Shown here: piece after piece, positions 24,090 to 36,667 of the stretch
Position numbering within the stretch: position 1 is the stretch's first letter
Layout: every line of letters begins with the position of its first letter
Assembly (NCBI GenBank): GCA_916048095.2
Contig: OU696574.1
Location: 2,746,001-2,810,000 of the forward strand
DNA length: 64,000 nucleotides
Source: Sacculina carcini
Taxonomy: Eukaryota > Arthropoda > Thecostraca > Sacculinidae
Direction of reading: 5' to 3'
Program-made: the position numbers and the translations under genes
The notes under the pieces: model-generated
What the model was told of the DNA's origin: nothing
What the model saw: only the letters and a program-made list of their open reading frames with translations
Database searches by the model: none

Positions 24090-25292
24090 TCAACCGAGCG
24101 CCAGCATCTTCTGTGCAGCTCGATGCAGCTGCCGGTCCAGCTCGAATATCTTATGCTGGCCGCGCACCGGGAAATGCACGGCCAACTGTTGCGCGCCGCT
24201 ACACACAATGGCATAGGGCGCATCGCACTGTTCCGCCTCGTGCGGGTACTTGTCGCGAAACTCCTGCTGCGACACACACTCCTCCACGGTCACACAGCCC
24301 AGCAGACAGCCGCTGGGAAACTGCAGCTGCTTCCAGTCGGCCAGCTGCTCGGCGGGCGGCCGAAACGCCGCCGACGCCACCCACAGCCGGCCGCGGTGAC
24401 TGGTGTGCCAGCTGCGGCCCTCGACACGCTTCAGTCCGGCCACCAGCAGCGTGGCCCACGGCTGACGCACGCTGATACACCGGCCCATGTCCCACATGCG
24501 CCACAACTCGTCGTCCTGCACGCGACCGCACAGCGCCGCCGCATGCGTTGGCCGCATCGCCGTCGCCTCCGCTACTGACGCTGAAGAGCCGACGTACTGC
24601 GGTCTCACTTGGTCGTACGTCACGGCCGCTGTCTGCGCTCCGTTCGTCTCGCTCTCCGCCGCCGCTGTGTCTACACGCAGCGAGCGCAACAACTCCCCGA
24701 CACTGTCCACACACGGCGGCGCCGACGCATCAGCGGCTGACGCAGACACGCTCACACCGCCCGGCTGCAGCTGCAAGTCAATGGCGGTGCTGGAGCGCGC
24801 GCTAGCCCCTGCCTGGCGCCGCTCCTGCTGTCGTTGGCTGTACAACTGCAGCGCACGTCGCTGACTCGGGTTCAACCAGACGGCGGCCGCCGCTGTGGAG
24901 GACTGGAAATAATCGCACTGATCGTCGATCACCACGTTGGCACTGGTCGAATGATCGGAGGCGGCCGTCGCCGCATCTCGCCGTAACAGCTCGTCGCGTC
25001 GACGCACGGCCACGTCGGCCGGCATCGCGTCTGCTGCCGCGGCAGTCGACTTGACGGACGGGTCGGACGGCACGTCGCGGCCGCATGTGAAGCAGGGCCC
25101 GGCGCCTTGCTGTGCACATACAATGCGGCCGCAGTGCAGGCAGTTGGCGAGCAGCGCGTGCCGGCGCGCCTCACACGAGCAGTTGTGCCGGCCGGCCGCC
25201 AAGATGGCGCCTGTGTGGCCGCGGAGTCCTGATTGTCCGGCGAGCTGCGGCAGTGGCAGCACGCGACCGCGACGACGAGCGCTCATCTCACA
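24090..25292 (-). CDS. TRIP4: TRIP4/ASC-1-like coactivator, C-terminal exon (zinc finger + ASCH)
   Basis: A minus-strand frame runs from acceptor CAG|TGT at 25292 (first ATG at 25286-25284) to the stop at 24090. From that ATG the product is 398 aa. Residues about 36-70 form the C2HC5-type zinc finger of activating signal cointegrator 1 ([19 protein letters not shown], then [10 protein letters not shown]). The last ~110 residues are an ASCH domain ([20 protein letters not shown], then [11 protein letters not shown]). The linker is Ala/Ser-rich. TRIP4 is a subunit of the ASC-1 complex in transcription coactivation and ribosome quality control. The N-terminal part seen in vertebrate homologues, upstream of the finger, is not present here; it must be in exons further right or be lost. 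GC content is far above the flanks. A poly(A) signal lies at 23915. TG repeats precede the acceptor. Confidence 0.88.
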   Translation of the reverse strand, partial: CEMSARRRGRVLPLPQLAGQSGLRGHTGAILAAGRHNCSCEARRHALLANCLHCGRIVCAQQGAGPCFTCGRDVPSDPSVKSTAAAADAMPADVAVRRRDELLRRDAATAASDHSTSANVVIDDQCDYFQSSTAAAAVWLNPSQRRALQLYSQRQQERRQAGASARSSTAIDLQLQPGGVSVSASAADASAPPCVDSVGELLRSLRVDTAAAESETNGAQTAAVTYDQVRPQYVGSSASVAEATAMRPTHAAALCGRVQDDELWRMWDMGRCISVRQPWATLLVAGLKRVEGRSWHTSHRGRLWVASAAFRPPAEQLADWKQLQFPSGCLLGCVTVEECVSQQEFRDKYPHEAEQCDAPYAIVCSGAQQLAVHFPVRGQHKIFELDRQLHRAAQKMLALG

Positions 25293-25301
25293 CTGCCGCG
25301 C

Positions 25302-25506
25302 ACGCACACACACAGACAGACAGACAGACACAGAGAAAGAGAGATAGATACACACACAGATACAAACAGGCACATACACACACACATACCCAGGCAGACA
25401 GACATACACACACAGAGAAAGAAAGAGGTAGACACACACACAACCATTACATTAGGTACATATTAATATAGCGCCCTACACCTAGAAGGCCTCTAGGACG
25501 CTGCAT

Positions 25507-25556
<50 letters not shown>
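25302..25556. repeat. CA/CAGA-rich microsatellites
   Basis: Interrupted CA and CAGA tracts (25302-25442) and a pure (CA)n (25509-25556). The first is (TG)n on the minus strand, upstream of the TRIP4 acceptor. Confidence 0.95.
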
Positions 25557-25558
<2 letters not shown>

Positions 25559-25792
25559 CAAACACAAACAGCGAAAGGTGGAGAGGGAGAGAGCGAAGGT
25601 GAAATTACACCTTATATTCATCACCAGTATAAACAATGCTCTCTAAAGTATAATACGATTTCGCCAAGACAATTTGCTTAGTGTTTTTTTAAAAGAGGGG
25701 TAGAAATGATAGAACGTAGCGACGAAGAGAGCTTATTGTAAATACGGGGTCCTAAGATAGATAGACAGCGATTATAGTGGGAATGTCTAGAG

Positions 25793-26046
25793 CAGTGGTT
25801 CATAACCTGGGGGTAATCCTCCACTGGTGGGGAATGGAAGAGTTGCCAAGTGGGAAGCTAAATATCGGACAGAACAGGAAAAATTGCGTTTTTATCAAAT
25901 CAAATTCGTTTGTTTTGTTTCCAATTATCTCTTGACATTGACTTGGATGTAACAACCGAATTTATTGAATTTATCAGCGCTGTTGTAGAAAATGAGGAGA
26001 CTCATTGAGAAGTGGCGAATCAGAGAAAAAAGATTAAGAATCACTG
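25793..26046. mobile_element. hAT-type MITE inside the LINE
   Basis: Starts CAGTGGTTCATAACC and ends AAGAATCACTG (inverted), flanked by GTCTAGAG and GTCTAGAA, a near-perfect 8-bp duplication. 254 bp, no transposase. Related in its ends to the copy at 60706-60973. Confidence 0.82.
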
Positions 26047-26694
26047 GTCTAGAAGGAAAAGCAGGTTCCAGTAAGAGACGAAAATCATCAGATGATCTAA
26101 GTGTACGAGTAGATTTTTTAAAAGACAGAAGATCGAATAAATACGAGGGCTTACGAAGAATAATAGTAGAATGTATAATTAAGCAGACGCGATAGTCAAT
26201 AAGTGTCTTAATAGGAATAAGTCCTAATTTTTGTAGAAAGGGAGAGACATGAGAGCCAGCAGGGAGATTGTAGATTAGACGACAAGCTTTACTAATAAGA
26301 GATTGAAGTTTCCGAAGCTGGCGGTGATTAAGAGAAAGAAAAAGCGAGCAACAATATTGAATCCTAGTGAGAATGAAAGAATTAGCTAGTTTAAAGGCAG
26401 CAGAGACAGTTGAATATCTACGGATAGAATAGATTCGCCTAATATGAAAGATAATCATCTAGTAAAACACCTAAGCTACGAACAGAGTTAGAGAGGAACA
26501 GATAGAGAAGTTAAGCTTCTAGAAGATTGAAAAAGAATATATTTTGTCTTGTCCTGATTGAGATATGAATTGATACAAGAGAGGATTGATACAAGAATAT
26601 ATTTTGTCTTGTCTTATCATCAGGATTGAGCTTGAGATGGTGGGAAAAAGACCAGGTTTCAATATCACACAAGAGAGAAGAAACAGAGGATTGT

Positions 26695-27020
26695 GGACTC
26701 CGTGGTGCAGTTTTTAGCACACCCGCCTCACAAGCGGGAGGTCCGTGGTTCGTAACCCGGCGGAGCAGAATTTCATTGGGCGAATTCTATAATCCCACAG
26801 CCCCTGTCAACCCAGCAGTAAATGGTACCAGATATCAGTCATGAGTTGTGCCATGCATTCTGGGGAGGTGGCCCTCTCTAATACGTCTTACGTCCTTGTG
26901 GCGCCATAGCGTGCAGAGGGTCGGTTCTGCGGTGGCAGCGAGCTGCACGGGGCACGCCTGTGTGTTCATTAGCTTCGGCTTCTTCCCGTGTAGCAGCTGC
27001 CACTTAGGCATTTAACCATT
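26695..27020 (+). mobile_element. tRNA-Val-derived SINE, copy 2
   Basis: Starts GGACTCCGTGGTGCAG, has the valine-type anticodon arm CCCGC-CTCACAA-GCGGG and B box GGTTCGTAACC, then the same body as copies 1 and 3. It splits the LINE at 25457-27330, so it inserted later. It is followed by a few CTAACC units. Confidence 0.88.
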
Positions 27021-27463
27021 TAACCTAACCTTTGGGAAATAGTATCAGACGAGAGAATAATTTGGATGTCATTCGCAAAGATTTGGAAAGTGACATCGTG
27101 ACGATGAAGTTAAGTAAATATTGAAAAGAAGAGGGCCTAGGACGGATCCCTATTGAACACCGTATGAGAGTGGGAAAGACTCACTACGAGAATCACTGGT
27201 ACAAACAAGCTGAGATCGAGTAAGGAGATAAGAGCGGAAGAATGATAGTGCAGTGCCACTAATACCTAGGTTAGACAGAATTGAGTAGAATTTGATGATC
27301 GACAGTGTCAAAAGCAGCAGAGAAGCACACACACACACACACATACACACACAGATGGAAACACACAGGCAAACGATGCTGCCTTGCCGCAATAGAAGTG
27401 AAAGCACAGATATATTGACACGACACAGTTGACTGCTATGATATAGCTTCATTTCAGCCTGAT

Positions 27464-27510
27464 ATGTCCGTGGTGGCGGCAGAACAGCAGGCTGCAATCA
27501 TCGCCAACAG
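27464..27510 (+). CDS. Possible short exon, unrecognised
   Basis: ATG followed by SVVAAEQQAAIIANR and then a GT. It is a GC-rich island in AT-rich surroundings, next to TTTCAG, so it may be a first or internal exon. The donor (AACAG|GTTGCC) is weak, no partner exon was found, and the reading frame alone proves nothing. Confidence 0.2.
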
Positions 27511-28149
27511 GTTGCCGTGAAAATACGCAGTCCTGATGTGATGGCAGTTAACAACAATTTATAACGTTGCGAAAGATACCAGTAACATTGACTTTCATGG
27601 GTGATGTTGACCATCCTGCGTGTACAGGCGGCCGTAGACACAATATACACATGAAAAATGAGCATAAACACATCATTCTTAATGAGATAGACATAAGTAT
27701 TTGTGTATTAAATTTACACGTTAATTTTCATACTTGTAGAACAATTATTTTGGGCAACAATACTTGCGTATAATTGCCTCGTAATCAGATGATGTGTTTA
27801 TACTCAAACTTCATTTGGATTCTAGAATACTTGTGAAAAAATTTAATAATCATTTGGTGTGTGAAATCATACTGTATATTAGAAAAGTTAACAGCAGATA
27901 TCAGTGGTGTAGCTAGGCCAGGTGTATCAGTGTATAGTTCCGCTCCTTGTGATATTGTTCTGTTCAAAGTGATTGTGAAGTTCCTCTTCTAGTTGTGTCC
28001 GCGATAACTTTAAAATGATACCTCGGTTTGATGTAAGACTGCGAATTTCGTTAACAGTTTCCTATTCCATTCTATTCTATCGCTAGTGCCCTATCAGTGC
28101 ATTGCGGCTGTTCTATCAATACTGTTCTCTTGTGCACCGTGTGCAACAC

Positions 28150-28629
<480 letters not shown>

Positions 28630-29000
28630 CTGACACATAGGCACAAAGGCAGAAAGAAACATTACAGGCGAGGCCCTATCACATAGATTATAATACTAGA
28701 TTAGAAAACTGGTTTGAATATAAATTTGTTATATAGCCCTACACAATTTTGTAATTGCGATTGGTGTATCTGAATTACTATGCGCTAGCACGGATTTTTG
28801 AACAACTTGTTCGTTCTCGTGTTTGATCAATAATTCATTTATGTGAGCATTGTGCATTTTTGCTTTGAGCATTGCATTGTGCATTGAACATTTTTTATCT
28901 GTTTCGTGCTGATTTTCGATCGTTCTATCCATTGCTTGCTGAGCCATTCACTGGTAATTTTGAAATTGCTCTTGAATGCTTCTGAAGTCATAAGCATATC

Positions 29001-30644
29001 ATGCCTCCCAAAAAGACACCTGCTTCCAAGAAAGATGGAGAGAAGAGAAAGCAGAAGGCCGCTAGCAATGAAGTTTGGTGCATATGTCGGAAGCCTCAGG
29101 ATGATCAGTTTATGATCTTGTGCGATGGCTGTCGAGACTGGTTCCATGGTGCATGTGTGGGTGCTGCTCCTGGTGAGGGCCAACAGCTGGAAGATTCGCG
29201 CTCCACCTGGTTATGCCCCAGCTGCTCGAGCTCCGCTAGCCCTGCTTTACCAACAATCTCCAGTACCTGTGCTACCGTACCTGCTAACCCCTCACCATTT
29301 ACTGACTCCACTTTGTCGACTAATACTTCTACATCTGCTGGGTCTACGAGTTCTGTCAGTGATTCTCATTCAGCCAGCTGCAAAACACATTCGGCTACGC
29401 CTACGATATCAAATAACGCTGCATGTTTCTCCGGAAGTAACAAAATTACACCGGCTTACCAATCATCTGATAAAAATTCTAAAACTGTATGTAGTTGTGG
29501 CATGCCGTGTGTGAATGTTAGGTCTTTTGTTACGTGTAAATGTTGTTCTTCTGTGTATCATTTTTCCTGTATCAACCTGTCTGAGGCTGCTGGACTAGCT
29601 ATTCTATCCTTTGATATATTTTGGATTTGTGTGAAATGTCGCTCCTTTCTTCCTTCTCACTCGTCCCACCAACTTCATCCTGTCCACCCTCCTATGCCTA
29701 CTATCTCTCCAAGTGTTATATCCTCCATGATCGACAACAAGTTCAATGAACTTATTCCGAAACTGCACTCCTTAATATCACCAGTTTGTACTCATCTCTC
29801 ATCTGCTGTTCCACCACCTCAACCTCCATCTGGTATCATCACACCCATGTCCACTGCTGCTCCACCACCTCCACTTCCATCCGGCAATACCACTACTGTG
29901 TCCACTACTGTTTCACCTCCTCGACCCCCATACTCATGCATCATCAAAGCCACTCATTCTTTATCGACAGATCAGGTTTCCACTGCTCTGCATAAAGTTC
30001 CCATCACTAAAGTGATTCCAAAAAAGTCTGCCCTTATCATTAAGTGTGCCAACCAATCCGACCTCACTGCTGCCAAGGAATCGCTCTCATCCTCCTTTCC
30101 TCAAGCATCTATCTCTGCTCAACCACGTATCCTTCCGAAAATCACTGTACCAAACGTTCCTACATCGATGACTTCATCATCCCTCAACAATTCCATCGCT
30201 GCCAAAAATCCTTATCTTTCATCCTACATATCATCAAATGAGCTCAAATTCCTATTCTTCACTCGCTCCAAGTTTAACTCCAACTGTGCCATTTTTTCAC
30301 TTACTCCTGAATGCCGTCAAGCCATCTCTCAACATGGTGACAGAATTTATGTTGAGTTGATGCGACTCCCTGTTTACACCCGATATTGGATATCCCACTG
30401 TTCCAAATGTTTAGCTCTTGGTCATTCTCCCTCATCTTGCAAATCACCACTTTCATCTCCTAGATGCGGCTATTGTGCAGGTGAGCACCAATCGTCATCC
30501 TGCCAAAGTAAGTCCTCACCATGCTGCTTTCGATGTTCCCAATCAAAACTTCCTGACAAGCATGCGGCCTTTTCCTCCTCCTGCCCATTCTTCATTAAGG
30601 CCAGGAACTCTCTAATTACACGTACTTTCCGATCAAAAAACTAA
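29001..30644 (+). CDS. CR1-type LINE ORF1 with two PHD fingers
   Basis: A 547-codon frame starts MPPKKTPASKKDGEKRKQ. Residues 25-73 form a PHD finger (WCICRKPQDDQFMILCDGC, WFHGACVG, WLCPSC); residues about 162-212 form a second, diverged one (VCSCGMPC, CKCCSSVYHFSC, FWICVKC). A Ser/Pro-rich linker follows, then a region ending in a Cys-rich zinc-knuckle block (HCSKCLALGHSPSSC, RCGYCAGEHQSSSC, CCFRC). PHD domains in ORF1 are known from some CR1-like non-LTR retrotransposons; the protein probably binds RNA and may read chromatin. The frame is unbroken although the ORF2 that follows is broken. Confidence 0.88.
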   Translation: MPPKKTPASKKDGEKRKQKAASNEVWCICRKPQDDQFMILCDGCRDWFHGACVGAAPGEGQQLEDSRSTWLCPSCSSSASPALPTISSTCATVPANPSPFTDSTLSTNTSTSAGSTSSVSDSHSASCKTHSATPTISNNAACFSGSNKITPAYQSSDKNSKTVCSCGMPCVNVRSFVTCKCCSSVYHFSCINLSEAAGLAILSFDIFWICVKCRSFLPSHSSHQLHPVHPPMPTISPSVISSMIDNKFNELIPKLHSLISPVCTHLSSAVPPPQPPSGIITPMSTAAPPPPLPSGNTTTVSTTVSPPRPPYSCIIKATHSLSTDQVSTALHKVPITKVIPKKSALIIKCANQSDLTAAKESLSSSFPQASISAQPRILPKITVPNVPTSMTSSSLNNSIAAKNPYLSSYISSNELKFLFFTRSKFNSNCAIFSLTPECRQAISQHGDRIYVELMRLPVYTRYWISHCSKCLALGHSPSSCKSPLSSPRCGYCAGEHQSSSCQSKSSPCCFRCSQSKLPDKHAAFSSSCPFFIKARNSLITRTFRSKN

Positions 30645-30753
30645 ATTCGATTGAACTATCCTCCTATCATTTCACTGAATCATCACTTGTTTCTCCTAAT
30701 TCTTCATGTATTCATCGCAACGATCCTACTCCTGAATCCTCTCACCGAAAACG

Positions 30754-33307
30754 TTGCTCTCTCCCAATTCACGCCTTCTCATTTCCTTCCATGTTCTACT
30801 CTTAATTCTCCTATCATCTTACATTCCACCACTGCCTTCTCAGTTTTCGGACACTTCCTCAAACATTTCCGATTCGTCTTCTCCTCATCCATCCATTCCT
30901 AACAACTTCTCTCCTTCCCTGGCGTTATTGAATATACGTTCTGCCCGGAATAAATCATCCTATATATCTGAACTTCTCTCTTCACACAACCTTGATATCC
31001 TCTGTCTCACAGAAACCTGGCTTCAAGAATCTGACTCATCCATTTTTTCCGCATCTCTTCCTTCTCATTACTCTTACCTTAACGCCCCTCGTCCTTCGTC
31101 CCTAGAACGTTCCTCAGGTGGCGGTACTGGCATCATTTTTCGATCCAAGTTCTCTGTAGTGCGCTGCTCGCTCTTGACTACTCCGCCTAGTTCCTTTGAA
31201 GTTCTCTCACTCATTGTCAAAGGCTGTTCCTCTTCTCGTGTTTGTCTTAATATTATCTATCGTCATGATCACCTTGGTTCCACTCCTAAATTCCTATTAG
31301 AATTTCCTGTCCTGATTGAAGCCATTATATCTCGCTTCTCACATTCCTTCTTGATCCTTGGTGATTTCAATTTTTGGCCCGACTCTCCTTCAAATAAACC
31401 TTATACTAAGGATTTCCTATCTATCCTAGAAACTCACTCACTAGATATGACTCCTCATGTTTCTACACACATTGCTGGACATACTCTTGACTTAATTATC
31501 ACCCCTTCCATATCACATCACTCAGAGCCATCCCTTCCTCCTGTCACTGTTTTTCCCCCTGATTCCAATTTTACTGACCACAGCCTTCTTCTCACGTCCT
31601 TCCCACTAAATCCTGTCCCCTCTAAAACCAAAACTTTCTCTTATCGTGACTACAAATCATACAGTCCTGAAACCTTTTCTGTTTTCATCTACCATCACTT
31701 ATCTCCATTTATGTATTTGAATCTTCACCATTCTCAACTTGATTCCTTCTTCACTTCTCAACTCACCTCGATCGCTGATCATCTCTTTCCTCTTCACACT
31801 TTCCGAGGTGATAAACGACCTCCTCCGCCACCTTGGTCCACTCCTCATCTAGTATCTCTAAAGCGTTCCCAGCGTCGACTAGAACGACGATGGCGACGCA
31901 CCAAATCTCCAAACGACTGGAAATCCTTCGCTTTTTCTAGTGCCGACTATGTCCGTACTGTTCTCGATGCTAAAAAATCATCCTACCTTAATCACATTCC
32001 TTCCATCATATCCTCTCCAAAACCGCTCTGGTCAACCCTGAATTCCCTTCTGGGTCGCAAACCAACTGCTCCTGAGACCACCATCTCCTGCTCCGATTTT
32101 GCCAAATATTTCACTGATAAACTCATTTCCTTACGCTCTGAACTTCCTACACCATCAAACCATGCACGTACTACAACTTTTCCTTTTTCTTCTACCACAT
32201 GTTCCTTGACTTCTTTTCATCAGATCTCAATAACTACCACCCATCGCCTCATCACACACACCAAAAAATCATCTTGTCCATCTAATCCAATGAACTTTTC
32301 TGCTATATCGTCCTCTCTTCATCTACTCGCTCCTTTTCTGACCCATCTCATCAATGCCTCGTTTCTTCATGGAACCTTCATCACCAGCAAACATGCCATT
32401 CTCACTCCCATCCTTAAAAAACCCTCTCTTGATCCGGCAATTCTAAAAAAACTACCGACCTATTTCCATCCTTCCATTCTCCTCCAAAATCCTTGAATCA
32501 GCCATCTGTCATCAACTATCAGCCCATCTTCATCATAATCATCTCCTTGACGATCTTCAATCAGGCTTCGTTCCACGACGTTCAACCGAATCTGCCCTTG
32601 TTCGCCTTCAGCACGATATACTCTCATTTTTCACAAAAAAACATCTGTATTACTTATCCTCTTGGATATGTCATCTGCTTTTGACCTCGTCGATAATAAA
32701 ATTTTAATTCAAGACCTCTCTTCCATTGGAATATCCCATTCAGCTCTTTCTCTCTTAACATCCTGTTCTTTTCGATTCCTGTCATTCACAAACTCTTCCT
32801 CTTTTATCAGGGGTTCCCCAGGGTTCATCACTGGGGCCTATTCTTTTTAACATTTACATGTCATCTCTCTGTCCCATATTGCGCAAATTATCCCTTTCTT
32901 TTCATATATATGCAGATGACGTCCAGATTTTCCTTCCCTTATCCTATCAAAAGTCTGTTCCTCATATCATGGACACTATCTCACCTTGGGCCTCCTCACG
33001 ATCACTGATCATCAATCCTTCTAAAACTGAATATATTGTTCTTCACCCGCCTAAGATCCACCCTGCTCTGTCTGACTTGCCTCTTTCATCCCATGTACGT
33101 GACCTCGGTATTATACTAGATCCGCACCTATCCTATCAAAAACACTTCAATTCTACCGCTCATATCTGTCGGTTAATTATCCGAAATCTATATTTGATCC
33201 GTCCTTACATTGACTCTCCTCTCGCACACTCTCTCGTATCTGCTGTCATACTTTCCCGCATTGACTACTGCAATTCACTATTTCTACACCTTCCACAGAA
33301 ATCCTAT

Positions 33308-33339
<32 letters not shown>

Positions 33340-33734
33340 CTGCAGTCTATCCTTAATCAAGCCTGTCGTTTCATCCTTCGCCTTCCTCCACATCACCCCA
33401 CATCATCCCATCTACGTGACCTGGGTATCCTACCCATACCCTATCTCATTCATCATAAAATCTGTTTACTGACATACAAGCTATTACATCTTTCTGATTC
33501 ACCGCAGTATCTCCTAGAACTCCTTTCGCCACATGTTGGTCCTCGTGATACACGACAGTTCAAAGTACTCCTTGAACCTCGTTCTCTTTGTGAATCCTTC
33601 TGGTCGACACGCTCTCTTCAGTTTTCTGCACCACGTATGTACAACAGCCTTCCATATGAACTGCTCTCCTCCACTTCTGTTAAATCATTCTCGAAGCTAC
33701 TACATTCTCACCTTCTCTCGCTATTAGATTAAAT
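30754..33734 (+). pseudogene. CR1-type LINE ORF2 (endonuclease + reverse transcriptase), frameshifted
   Basis: The first frame (to 32496) carries an APE-type endonuclease: LNIRSARNKSSYI, CLTETWL, GGGTGIIF, ILGDFNFWPD, GHTLDLIIT, TDHSLLL. After that the frame changes several times between about 32290 and 32860, where the RT entry motifs are scattered. From 32858 the frame contains FHIYADDVQIFLPL (intact YADD), NPSKTEYIVLHPPK and LILSRIDYCNSL-like blocks. It is then broken by a (TA)n expansion at 33310-33340. The element continues to 33740, where the gypsy LTR begins, and its 3' UTR resumes at 38511. Confidence 0.85.
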
Positions 33735-33740
33735 GACCTG

Positions 33741-34073
33741 TGTGCCGCCCTGGTCAGCACAGATCCTGGTAGAGCGTGCGTGGTGACGCTACTGAGCGCC
33801 TGGGGCATGCGTCTGTGTGTTTGTGTGTCATGGTGTATGTTCCGCGTGTACGGCGGACAGTGCATGGACGTTACGCGTGTATGTCCGTATGTGCCTGTGT
33901 ATGTTCCCCTCGCACAGGGACCGCGGATTAACACTACACACGCTCTTTCACTCTACATTATAACTCTGTCTTTCTGTACCTGACATTCCGTATTATTGTT
34001 GTGTCCATTCGGTAATATACGTTCGCCTGATGTGGTTGTTGATTTGTACAGCGCGTATAGTACTAGCACTACA
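33741..34073 (+). repeat. Ty3/gypsy 5' LTR (333 bp)
   Basis: Starts TGTGCCGCCC and ends AGCACTACA (TG...CA). I see no difference from the 3' LTR at 38178-38510. Flanking pentamers are ACCTG (left) and AGCTG (right), a target duplication with one mismatch at best. Confidence 0.95.
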
Positions 34074-34074
34074 G

Positions 34075-34093
34075 TGGTGACCCCGACGTGATT
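34075..34093 (+). promoter_or_regulatory. Primer-binding site, tRNA-Trp type
   Basis: TGGTGACCCCGACGTGATT lies 1 bp after the LTR and is complementary to the CCA-bearing 3' end of animal tRNA-Trp. Confidence 0.75.
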
Positions 34094-34160
34094 TTTATGT
34101 GCTATTGAGCGATCTTCGGCGAACATCGAAAACGCGCAAAGTAACCCTGTACAGGTCCGT

Positions 34161-35033
34161 TTGGCTCCCACAAACCCTGCACTGCCAAAGTTACCGCATT
34201 TCAACGCCGACGAAATATATTTGTGTTTACTACAAGCGGAGTGTGCGTTCGTGGCCGCTGGTGTGAAGGATGATGTCACCAAGTTCCAGCACTTGGTCGC
34301 CAACCTGCCGACTAAAGCAGCGGCCCAAGTAAAAGACGTGATCTGCCAGCAGCCACAATCGTATGAAGCGCTTGCCAGCAAGCTGAGGGAGCGTTTTTCA
34401 CAAACTCAGTCAGCTCGACTAGATGCACTGCTGAGACACCAGCAGCTCGGCGACCAGCTGCCATCGGTCCTGCTGCGAAGAATGCAGGGAGAACTGACGT
34501 CAGCCGTTGGATCAGATGCCGACAGCAGCATTCTGCGTACGCTGTTTCTACAGCGACTGCCGAGGACTGTGTGGGCCGCCGTGTCGCTGCTGCCCGAGAA
34601 TACACCCATCGGTGAGGTGGCCACTGCTGCAGACCGGTATATCACGGCCAACAGGTCGGAAACGGGTCGGATGATGACGGTGCAGACGAGCGAGCCATCT
34701 GTGGGTGCTGCACTGGCCACACTTACGGCGGCCATACAGCAATTAACGGTTGGACAAAGTCGGCTTGAAGAACACATGAGTCGCCCGTCCTATCGTGAGC
34801 GTTCCAGGACGCGCGGTCGCAGCCGGTCACGATATTCCCGCAGCGCCAGCCCGCCGCCAAGTGTATGCTGGTACCACCGGGTGCACGGAGCGAACGCTGA
34901 GTGCTGCCGGCCGCCGTGTTCTTGGTCGGGAAACGATAGTGCCGGTGCTAAGCGCGTCGTCGCACCGAGTGACCTCATCACCGACGCACCTCCTGTACAT
35001 AACCGACACGCAAGGGCGACGTTTTCTTGTTGA
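34161..35033 (+). CDS. Ty3/gypsy gag
   Basis: About 290 codons. The N-terminal capsid-like region contains [30 protein letters not shown] and [17 protein letters not shown] basic RS-rich stretch ([13 protein letters not shown]) follows, then a [19 protein letters not shown] cysteine/histidine motif typical of Mag-like gypsy gags. The frame is open upstream to the primer-binding site but has no in-frame ATG before this point, so the true start is uncertain. pol overlaps in a different frame from about 34795, implying frameshift expression. Confidence 0.8.
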   Translation: MAPTNPALPKLPHFNADEIYLCLLQAECAFVAAGVKDDVTKFQHLVANLPTKAAAQVKDVICQQPQSYEALASKLRERFSQTQSARLDALLRHQQLGDQLPSVLLRRMQGELTSAVGSDADSSILRTLFLQRLPRTVWAAVSLLPENTPIGEVATAADRYITANRSETGRMMTVQTSEPSVGAALATLTAAIQQLTVGQSRLEEHMSRPSYRERSRTRGRSRSRYSRSASPPPSVCWYHRVHGANAECCRPPCSWSGNDSAGAKRVVAPSDLITDAPPVHNRHARATFSC

Positions 35034-36489
35034 TACAGGTGCACAGGTGAGCGTCCTACCCAGACTGTTACATGACAAGTGCGAAATTGACACCAGCGGA
35101 ACAGTCGTAAGACTGCAGGCCGCCAACAACTCAAACATTCAAGTCTACGGCTCAAAAAACGTCAAGTTGTGTTTTAGTGACACACATGTCTGGGAATGGA
35201 AATTCTTGGTTGCAGATGTAGAACAGCCGATACTGGGCGCAGATTTTCTAGCACATTGCAAACTCTCGGTGGACGTCGTCGAGCGAGTACTGCGCAATGT
35301 GGACGGCACGGTTTTCGCGCGCGCCAAACCGTCTAAGGTGGCGTCACTCGGTATCCGGCTTGTTGCGACTACAGATGTATTCACGAATATGCTGCAAAAG
35401 CATATCACGAGCGCACCACGTCCTCTTCGTCACGACGTGACACATCACATCGTAACCACGGGTCCGCCACGCGTGTGTCGGCCGCGACGACTAGCACCGG
35501 ACCGACTGGAGATCGCACGCCGTGAGATGGAGAGAATGGTGCAGGATGGCGTAGCACGGCCCTCTAAGAGCGCGTGGGCTTCTCCTATGCATCTGGTGCC
35601 CAAGAAAACGGCAGGTCAATGGCGCTTATGTGGAGACTATCGACGCCTAAACGAGTGCACTGAGGCAGATCGGTATCCCATACCACATGTGCACGACTGT
35701 ACTGCGCAGCTGAGTGGGTGCACGATATTCTCCACACTGGACATCCGGAGCGCCTACCATCACATCCCAGTGGAGCCGTGTGATGTCCCGAAAACAGCCA
35801 TAACAACACCGTTTGGCCTGTATGAGATGTTACGACTGCCATTTGGACTGCGAAACGCAGCCCAGTCCTTCCAACGTCTGATGGATGAAATCTTGCGAGG
35901 TCTTCAACGGTGTTTTGTGTACATAGACGATGTGCTGATTGCGAGCCGCGACGAAACCCAACATCTGGAAGACGTGCGCACAGTGCTGCAGCGACTCAGC
36001 AACTACGGCATAGTTCTCAACTCCGATAAATGTGTCATGGCACGACCAGAAGTGGAATTTCTTGGTCATAGGGTATCAAGTGCTGGAGTAACGCCATTGC
36101 CGGAAAAAGCTGCAGCTATATCGAACTTCGCGCGACTCAGGAAACAAGCAGATTTGAGGCGTTACCTGGGTATGATTACGTTTTATCACCGTTTCATGCC
36201 TTCAGCCGCGTCAATCCTAGCTCCACTTCACGCTGCCGTTACAGTTCGTTCGGAGCGGGCGAATGTTCCGGTTGAATGGACGGCGGAAGCAGAAGAAGCG
36301 TTCGAACGCAGCAAACGACTTCTGGCCAATGCAACTCTACTGGAGCACCCCAGACCAGGCGCAGAAATCAGCATACAGGTGGACGCATCTAACATCGGAA
36401 TCGGTGCTGTGCTACAACAACTGACGAACGAGGAATGGCGACCACTGGCATTCCTCTCCAAGCAGTTGTCAGCTCCAGAGAAGCGCTAG
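34795..36489 (+). pseudogene. Ty3/gypsy pol, protease and reverse transcriptase part
   Basis: Protease motif [13 protein letters not shown] at about 35022-35060. Reverse transcriptase motifs: [47 protein letters not shown], the catalytic YIDD at 35920-35931, and [12 protein letters not shown]. The tether and start of RNase H ([17 protein letters not shown]) follow. The frame is then cut by a TAG at 36487-36489; coding similarity continues past it in the same frame (FTDHKPL). The element is therefore not competent on its own unless the stop is read through. Confidence 0.88.
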
Positions 36490-36667
36490 AGTGCCTTTGG
36501 AAAGGAACTGCTCGCCGTGTACCTTGCCGTACGACACTTCCGATACGCAATCGAAGGTCGACAGGTCGTGGTGTTCACGGACCATAAGCCGTTGGTGTCA
36601 GCTTTTACTTCCAGCTCCGACTCTTACTCGCCGCGAGAAACGAGACATCTGGACTATGTGATGCAAT

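Larger units (their letters stand above)
25457..27330 (-). pseudogene. Decayed LINE interrupted by a hAT MITE and a SINE
   Basis: Minus-strand RT remnants lie on both sides of the SINE at 26695-27020. Upstream part (27330-27050): ILSNLGISGTALSFFRSYLL, a GSVLGPL box preceded by a stop codon, FNIYL. Downstream part (26458-25925): AAFKLANSFILTRIQYCCSL, LQSLISKACRLIYNLP, LGLIPIKTLIDYRVCLIIH. This is the palm-to-thumb region of a CR1-like LINE. Frameshifts and stops show it is dead. The 3' end approaches the (CA)n at 25509. Confidence 0.75.

Noticed and set aside
24047..24864. Plus-strand open frames opposite the TRIP4-like exon
   Set aside because: High GC content keeps the antisense frames open; the minus strand carries recognisable zinc finger and ASCH motifs.
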